64,000 nucleotides of DNA, taken from NCBI RefSeq assembly GCF_017591435.1, contig NC_059300.1, positions 19,118,436 to 19,182,435 of the forward strand, given 5' to 3'. The notes below the pieces were generated by a model. The model saw only the letters and a program-made list of their open reading frames with translations. It ran no database searches and was not told where the DNA came from. A program made the translations under genes and the position numbers. Positions 57,551-64,000 of the stretch are shown here, one piece after another (position 1 is the first letter of the stretch; each line of letters starts with the position of its first letter). The DNA comes from Portunus trituberculatus. Lineage: Eukaryota; Arthropoda; Malacostraca; Decapoda; Portunidae.

Positions 57551-58347
57551 GTGGGGCCACAGTTTGAGGCAGGTCAGCTTCAATATTTTCTAGATGAATG
57601 GTGCAAACTTACACATGACCCTTATATTCTCGACATTGTGGAACACTGCCATCTTGATATTGATGAGTCTCAGATTGCCCATTTGTTTTCAGATGACATT
57701 GTATACAATTTTAGCAAAGCGGAGCATGACATCATTGATCATGAAATTCAAAAGTTACTTATCCTTAAAGTCATTAGGCTTACTCAAAAACAGGATCAGC
57801 AAATTCTCTCCCCCATTTTCTTAAGGGAAAAAAAGAATGGGGAATTCAGAATAGTAATTAACTTAGAAAAATTGAATAAACACATTCCATACAAACATTT
57901 TAAGATGGAAAATTTTGATCAAGCTCTCAGTCTCATTAGTCAAGGTGACTACATGGCCTCCATTGATCTCCGCCATGCTTACTATTCGGTGAAATTGCAG
58001 AAGAACAACAAAAGTATTTATGCTTCAAATGGTCAGGTAAAATTGATCAATTCACTTGCTTTGCTAATGGTGTCGCTGAGGGCCCGTGCCTCTTCACTAA
58101 ACTTATGAAACCCATTTATTCCAAGCTTAGAATGATGGGACACAATATCACTAGTTTTATTGATGATTCACTTATGTGCAGTAATTCTGTGGCAGGGTGC
58201 TATGACTGTATACAGGACATCCTTCATTTGCTTCAGAAAGTGGGATTTTGCATTAATCAGGAAAAATCGGTTTTAGTTCCCACTACACGTATTGAGTACC
58301 TAGGCAATAGGCTCAGTGCACATAACAGTTACTCTATCAGAACGTAG
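57551..58347 (+). pseudogene. DIRS-C reverse transcriptase
   Basis: FLREKKNGEFRIVINLEKLN near 57818-57877, MASIDLRHAYYSVKL near 57953-57998 (first Asp), then after a frameshift at about 58040-58060 FANGVAEGPCLFTKLMKP, the catalytic FIDD near 58155-58166, and IEYLGNRLSAH. The order and the Phe in FIDD fit DIRS/PAT-type RTs. Confidence 0.85.
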
Positions 58348-59038
58348 GAAGGAAAAAATTTTACAGCACTGCTCGCTTCTGATTCAGAAAAAGAGAGCAA
58401 AAATCAGAGAAGTAGTAAGGGTTATTGGACTGCTGGTTGCTGCCATCCCAGCAGTGGAATTTGGAAATTTGCATTACAGGAAGATTGAAAGGGCTAAGAT
58501 TAAGGCATTAGAACATGTGAATGGCAACTTTGATAAATGGATGGCTATCCCAGATGAGATTAGGACGGAGTTGCATTGTTGGATCAATGAACTTGACTCT
58601 CAGGACAGGAAAATTTTTAGACCAGCGCCTGCAATTGCCCTCTTTACTGACGCATCGATCTTGGTTTGGGGAGGATGTGTCAATGAAATTACTACCAACA
58701 GCAGGTGGTCGGATGAGGAGAGTACTCTGCACATTAATGCGCTGGAACTCAAGGCTATCTTGTTTGCGCTGCGATCCTTTACTCACCATCTTAGAGGGCA
58801 ACATATTAAAGTTTTGTGTGATAACACTACGGTTACTAATTATGTTAATGAAATAGGGGGTATTAAGTCCCCTGTTTGTAATGACATTGCCTTGGACATT
58901 TGGGTTTGGTGCATCAGGAACTCTGCGTGGATTACTGCAGCTCTTATTCCTGGTCGGCTGAACACTTCAGCCGAAGCAGCGTCACGTACCTTTAATGACA
59001 GGCACGAATGGCAGCTTAACGTCGAAATTTTTCAGTAG
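58316..59038 (+). CDS. DIRS-C RNase H
   Basis: Open for 240 codons. A connection region with VIGLLVAAIPAVEFGNLHYR is followed by IALFTDASILVWGGC near 58635-58680 (first Asp), INALELKAILFALRSF near 58734-58780 (Glu), VLCDNTTVTNYVNEIGG near 58813 (Asp) and the AEAASR end near 58970. The stop at 59036 interrupts the join to the following VDLFA-type block. Confidence 0.85.
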   Translation: MHITVTLSERRKEKILQHCSLLIQKKRAKIREVVRVIGLLVAAIPAVEFGNLHYRKIERAKIKALEHVNGNFDKWMAIPDEIRTELHCWINELDSQDRKIFRPAPAIALFTDASILVWGGCVNEITTNSRWSDEESTLHINALELKAILFALRSFTHHLRGQHIKVLCDNTTVTNYVNEIGGIKSPVCNDIALDIWVWCIRNSAWITAALIPGRLNTSAEAASRTFNDRHEWQLNVEIFQ

Positions 59039-59473
59039 TTGTGCCCCATCTTCAGTACACCTTGTATTGACTTATTTGCCTCTCGCCTAAACAAACAGTT
59101 GAACCGTTTCTGCTCTTGGAGGCAGGACCCTGAGGCGGAACATGTTGATGCTCTTATGCTGAATTGGGGGCATTTTCAGCTGGTTTACTTTTTTCCTCCC
59201 TTCTCTCTGATCCCTAGATGCCTTCAGAAGCTGCAGGAAGAGGAAGCGACCGGTTGGATGGTAGTGTCCCTTTGGGTATCACAACCTTGGTGGGGCACCC
59301 TTCTTTGGTTGCTGGTCGACAATCCTCGTGTCATCAGATACTGGGAGAGGGTCCTTGTGCACCCTTCATCAGCGGAGGTGCATCCAATCCTGAGGCACAC
59401 AGAACTGATGGTTTGTCAGCTCTCCGGAGACAGCTGCGAGAACAAGGCATATCGGAAGAGGATACATACATAA
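59039..59473 (+). CDS. DIRS-C post-RNase H domain
   Basis: CIDLFASRLNKQLNRFCSW near 59063-59120, YFFPPFSLIPRCLQKL near 59188-59235 and the W..PWW..LL...DNP segment, a conserved stretch between RNase H and recombinase in DIRS-like elements. Exact role unknown. Confidence 0.7.
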   Translation: MCPIFSTPCIDLFASRLNKQLNRFCSWRQDPEAEHVDALMLNWGHFQLVYFFPPFSLIPRCLQKLQEEEATGWMVVSLWVSQPWWGTLLWLLVDNPRVIRYWERVLVHPSSAEVHPILRHTELMVCQLSGDSCENKAYRKRIHT

Positions 59474-60402
59474 TTTTGGCCTCCTGGAAACCAGGGACCG
59501 AGAAACAGTACCATCCCCACATCAACAGGTGGACAAACTTTTGTCATGGAAAGAACGTCAATCTCTTTAATCCCTTTGTAACAGACATAATTAACTTTCT
59601 GTCTGAGACCTTTCACAGAGGGGTTGGTTACGAGTCCGTCAACACGGCAAGGGGAGCACTCTCAGCCCTTGGCATTGTGGTGGACGGCTGCAGAGTAGGC
59701 AACCATCCATTAGTCTGCAGGTTTCTGCGTGGGATCTTTAACTTGAGACCGCCCAAACCCAGGTATGCTGAAACCTGGGATGTACGGCCAGTATTACAGA
59801 AACTTAGGTACATGGACCCTTAACACAGCCTCTCCCTTAAAGACTTAACACTCAAGTTGGTGATGTTGATGGCGCTGACTCAAGCTGCCAGGGTGCAGAC
59901 CTTACATTTACTATTGAGGGATGGAATTGATTTTGGTGAGGCCTCCGTTTCAGTCCATTTAGGTGATAATATCAAACAGTGTAGACCTAAATTCAATGTT
60001 CAACTGGTACGGTTTCATGCTTACTCACAGGATGCGAGATTGTGCGTTGTCACGACTCAGACAAAGTATATTGAATACACTGACAAACTAAGGAAGGATT
60101 TTGGTAATGACTACGGCAAACTTCTCATAAGCTGCATCAGGCCTCATAAGTTTGTGTCCAAGGACACTGTGGCACAGTGGCTAAAGGTTATGTTGGGCAT
60201 TTGTGGGATTGACACCACAAAGTTCACGGTAGGCAGCGGGCGCCCAGCATCCACCTCCAAGGCCAAAGCCTTAGCAGTGCCCATTTCAACAATCATGGCC
60301 AAGGCCGGCTGAACACAGGAGACCACTTTTGCACAGCACTACAACAAGCACATCATTCAGGAATCTGATGCTTTCCAACAGACAGTTCTTGGTTCTATGT
60401 AA
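59440..60402 (+). pseudogene. DIRS-C tyrosine recombinase, first copy
   Basis: N-terminal part: ILASWKPGTEKQYHPHINRW near 59470, then VNTARGALSALG. The catalytic domain has QAARVQTLHLL near 59880-59915 (box-I Arg present), GSGRPASTSKAKAL near 60231-60270 and FAQHYNKH near 60330 (Tyr). Stops at 59821 and 60310 break the frame. The HxxR His is replaced by Gly (GGC at 60232-60234). The enzyme would integrate a circular intermediate at a short matching sequence without duplication. Confidence 0.85.
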
Positions 60403-60550
60403 GTTCAGTATGTATTGGTGACTTACATATATGTCACACTAAATTTTAGTTTCTTTAATGAAGGTGTAAGCTACTTGACATGGGACTTTTATTTTCATGC
60501 TTTCAAGTGATAGGAAGGTTCAGTACAACACCCACATGGCTTTAAAATCT

Positions 60551-60690
60551 CATGTGTTGCACCCCTTAGCAGACATTGTGGCTTGCCGAAGTAAAATTAC
60601 GGAAGTGCATAAGACTTACCTTCGGTCAGTTGAAATGTGCTTCTGGTTTTACGAGGCAAGCCACGTCTGCTAGAGGGGTGCTTTCACATG
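60551..60690. repeat. DIRS-C internal complementary region
   Basis: The first half (60551-60597) is the complement of the outer left ITR. The second half (60600-60690) is the complement of the outer right ITR (60841-60934). This two-part layout is the hallmark of DIRS-1-type elements. Confidence 0.85.
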
Positions 60691-60799
60691 CCCTCCTCGT
60701 CCCCCTTCGTAAGGCAGCGGTATTTGCTATTTCATCTGGCTTCCTTTACGACAGGATTTCTTCTTACTATAACATTGATATTCATGTGGGTGCTTGTAC

Positions 60800-60934
60800 G
60801 CTTCAAATTCTGACTGTGTGGAGCAACGCGGCGTTATCTCATGTGAAAGCACCCCTCTAGCAGATGTGGCTTGCCTCGTAAAACCAGAAGCACATTTCAA
60901 CTGACTAAAGGTAAGTCTCATGCACTTCCATAAT
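60800..60934. repeat. DIRS-C right inverted terminal repeat
   Basis: The inner part (60812-60850) is complementary to the inner left ITR. The outer part is complementary to 60600-60690. It ends ...CATGCACTTCC, and the second partial copy starts directly after it. Confidence 0.85.
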
Positions 60935-61782
60935 TTTGGTAATGGCCATGGCAAACTTCTCATAAGCTGCATCAGGCCTCATAAGTTTGTGTCCAAGGAC
61001 ACTGTGGCAAGGTGGCAAAAGGTTATGTTAGGCATTTGTGGGAATGACACCACAAAGTTCATGGCAGGCAGTGTGCGCCCAGCATCCACTTCAAAGGCCA
61101 AAGCCTTAGCAGTGCCCATTTCTACCATCATGGCCAAGGCCAGCTGGACACAGGAGACTGCTTTTGCACGTCACTACAAAAAGCACATCATTCAGGAATC
61201 TGATGCATTCCAACAAGCAGTTCTTGGTTCTGTGTAAGTTCAGTATGTATTGGTGACTTACATACATGTTACACTAAGTTTTTGTTTCTTTAATGAAGGT
61301 GTAAGCTACTTGACATGGGACTTTTATTTTCATGCTTTCAAGCGATGGGAAGGTTTATTAGAAGGTTCAGTACAACACCCACATGGCTTTAAAATCTCAT
61401 GTGTTGCGCCCCCTAGCAGACATTGTGGCTTGCCGAAGTAAAATTACGGAAGTGCATGAGACTTACCTTCGGTCAGTTGAAATGTGCTTCTGGTTTTACG
61501 AGACAAGCCACGTCTGCTAGAGGGGTGCTTTCACATGCCCTCCTCGCCCCCCTTCGTCAGGCAGCGGTATTTGCTATTTCATCTGGCTTTCTTTACGACA
61601 GGATTTCTTCTTACTGTAACATACACATTCATGTGGGTGCTTGTATGCTTCAAATTCTGACTGTGTGGAGCAATGCGGCATTATCTCACGTGAAAGCACC
61701 CCTCTAGCTGACGTGGCTTGCCTCGTAAAACCAGAAGCACATTTCAACTGACCGAAGGTAAGTTTCATGCACTTCTGTAAGT
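60935..61782 (+). mobile_element. DIRS-C partial second copy (recombinase end plus terminal repeats)
   Basis: Repeats 60101-60934 at high identity: recombinase end open to 61237 (GSVRPASTSKA, AKASWTQETAFARHYKKH, Trp where the first copy has a stop), internal complementary region near 61397-61530 and right ITR near 61650-61782. The box-II His is again Gly (GGC at 61067-61069). Confidence 0.9.
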
Positions 61783-61953
61783 CTTCCTTGTCTATCTCTT
61801 CAATGCCATATGCTATTTTATACATTGTTATTAGGTCTCCTTGTTCTTTTTTATCTTGTAAGGTTGGCAGTCCCATTTCCTTCAGCCTTTCCTCTTATTT
61901 CAAGTCTTTTAGTTTCAGCACCATCCTTGTAGCTTTCTTCTGGATCTGTTTTA
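61783..61953 (-). mobile_element. LINE 3' region, right half of a split copy
   Basis: Encodes LPTLQDKKEQGDLITMYKIA then GIEEIDKEDL on the minus strand. It continues at 55897 on the other side of the DIRS-C array. Confidence 0.8.
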
Positions 61954-62062
61954 ATCTTATATCTTTTTTCAAGCTCATTGACCAAACCACTGCTGCATAG
62001 TTGTAAATACACACACTATGCAGCAGTGGTGTGGTCAGTGAGCTTGAAAAAAGATATAAGAT
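61954..62062. repeat. Hairpin with 48-bp arms
   Basis: Arms 61954-62001 and 62015-62062 pair with about two mismatches, loop 13 nt. A short TG run follows. Confidence 0.92.
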
Positions 62063-62524
62063 GTGTGTGTGTGTGTATTTACCTAGTTGTAGTTTTACAG
62101 GGCCTGGGCTTTACGCTCGTGTGGCCCCGTCTCCATATCTACACTCAAACTGTTCCAAGTCTCAACACATCTTTGTGGGAAACTATATTTTTTAACATCT
62201 CTCAGACTTCTTCCCTTCCTCAGTTTTTTACTATGCGATCTTGTGCTTTCAATGTCATATTCTTCTCTCAGGATCAGTTTCTCATTATCCACTTGATCCA
62301 TTCTGTTAATCAATATATAAACTTGTATCAGATCTCCTCTCTCCCTTCTCTGTTCCAGGGTTGGTAGATCCAAAGCCTTTAGTCTGTCCTCATATGTCAT
62401 CCATTCAAATTCTGGAACCATTCTTGTAGCCATTTTTTTGTAGTCTCTCCAACTTCCTTATGTGTTTCATTTTATGAGGGGTCCACACTACTCCTGCATA
62501 TTCCAATCTGGGTCTTATTATAGT
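62063..62524 (-). mobile_element. LINE 3' end
   Basis: Minus strand encodes MVPEFEWMTYEDRLKALDLP, then TLEQRRERGDLIQVY and FPQRCVETWNSL. The 3' tail lies in the TG run at 62065-62078. The family is related to LINE-B. Confidence 0.82.
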
Positions 62525-62830
62525 ACAGTGGTATCTCGACATACGATTTTAATTCGTTCTGTGACGATTGTTGTATATAAAAAAAATTGTATATCAAATC
62601 AATTTTTCCCATAGAAATTAATGGAAATACAATTAATTTGTTCTTGTGATATGAATTTATCCCCTGCCAAAAGAAAAAAAAATAAAATGCTTTAAGTACC
62701 AACCAAATATAGATTTAATATAAGATATATATATAAATACAATATAATAAATACAATATAAATACAATATTTATTTTATGCAAGATATAAATTAACTATA
62801 TTGCTCAAAATAACAATTTAACCCGCAAAA
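62525..62830. mobile_element. TIR-element end (CAGTGGTATCTCGACATACG)
   Basis: Starts CAGTGGTATCTCGACATACG after TA at 62523. This resembles ends of mariner/pogo-type elements common in arthropods. The other end is not seen, so it is a fragment or degenerate. Confidence 0.5.
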
Positions 62831-62957
62831 CTCGTGACACCGATAGACGTTCATCACGCAAGGCACGGGGCATGTCGATAGACGTTTAGGCTTTTTACGG
62901 CTATATTTTGGTTATTTTCTTCTCGTTTTCTTTGCTTTTGAGCTGGCAACACTCATC

Positions 62958-63852
<895 letters not shown>

Positions 63853-64000
63853 AACCATTTGTACTCACTTGTTTATTGAATTTTTAAGTGTAATCAGTAT
63901 GTGAATACAGGCTATTTTGTGTGTTTCTCGCCAAACTTTTACTTTTGGGACCCATGAGTTCACGAAATTTAATAAAAAATACACACTGCCGAGGAGCACA
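63853..64000. other. Unassigned DNA to window end
   Basis: No feature recognised. Confidence 0.5.

Larger units (their letters stand above)
55898..61782 (+). mobile_element. DIRS-like element C with ITRs, internal complementary region and partial tandem copy
   Basis: Left inverted repeat (55898-55976), gag (56070-57545), RT (57551-58347), RNase H (58316-59038), VDLFA-type block (59039-59470), tyrosine recombinase (59440-60402), internal complementary region (60551-60690), right inverted repeat (60800-60934), then a second copy of the recombinase end plus the same terminal parts (60935-61782). No target duplication, as is usual for DIRS. Flanks belong to one LINE fragment. Confidence 0.9.

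Noticed and set aside
60551..61782. CRISPR-like array or tandem genes
   Set aside because: Repeated segments are two copies of a DIRS end with inverted repeats. There are no short regular spacers.

Overview
This looks like eukaryotic nuclear DNA from an arthropod, most likely a decapod crustacean. The basis is the family mix (DIRS-like, Gypsy, CR1/Jockey-type LINEs, Tigger/pogo and TA-flanked TIR elements), very long (TA)n and (GA)n tracts, and repeated LINE 3' ends of a type I associate with crab and shrimp genomes. I see no bacterial-style operons, rRNA genes or CRISPR.

The only host gene I recognise is a receptor-type protein tyrosine phosphatase on the minus strand. In transcript order its exons are about 55372-55327, 54965-54889, 38274-38134, 19917-19807, 17158-17029, 16640-16048 and possibly 12934-12857. 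Exon phases join exactly. Together they encode most of the catalytic D1 domain and the start of D2. Two introns of about 16.6 and 18.2 kb are filled with nested transposons. The N-terminal exons and the rest of D2 lie outside the window.

Layout by position: 1-531, LINE fragment. 532-7205, a young Gypsy element (Gypsy-1) with near-identical LTRs and the unusual order gag-PR-INT-RT-RH. 7206-12825, an older conventional Gypsy element (Gypsy-2, gag-PR-RT-RH-INT) whose 5' LTR is cut off by Gypsy-1. 12826-20130, phosphatase exons, a second LINE fragment and plain AT-rich intron. 20130-22670, Jockey-like LINE. 22671-25170, DIRS-like element A (minus strand), head to head with DIRS-like element B (25171-29990, plus strand), which contains an inverted CR1 LINE. 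29993-33590, minus-strand Jockey-like LINE carrying a 236-bp MITE and a solo LTR of Gypsy-1 with a perfect target duplication. 33600-35985, DIRS-type gag remnant with tandem repeats. 38795-42715, near-complete LINE with coiled-coil ORF1, endonuclease and RT. 42840-54689, a row of TIR elements separated by (TA)n tracts: two deleted Tigger copies (one with a CR1 LINE inside its terminal repeat), an 850-bp TIR element, and a 5.2-kb composite with an SGNH-ORF1 LINE, a foldback and a tRNA-like segment. 55898-61782, a DIRS-like element (C) with inverted terminal repeats, an internal complementary region and a tandem partial second copy, inserted cleanly into a LINE fragment. 61783-64000, LINE 3' ends, a 48-bp-arm hairpin and a 439-bp tandem duplication with (GA)n.

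The most unusual points are the copia-like domain order of Gypsy-1, its series of single-base losses in homopolymer runs despite near-identical LTRs, the DIRS end architecture and tandem copy, loss of different catalytic recombinase residues in the three DIRS-like elements, and the chain of TA-flanked TIR elements in (TA)n DNA.
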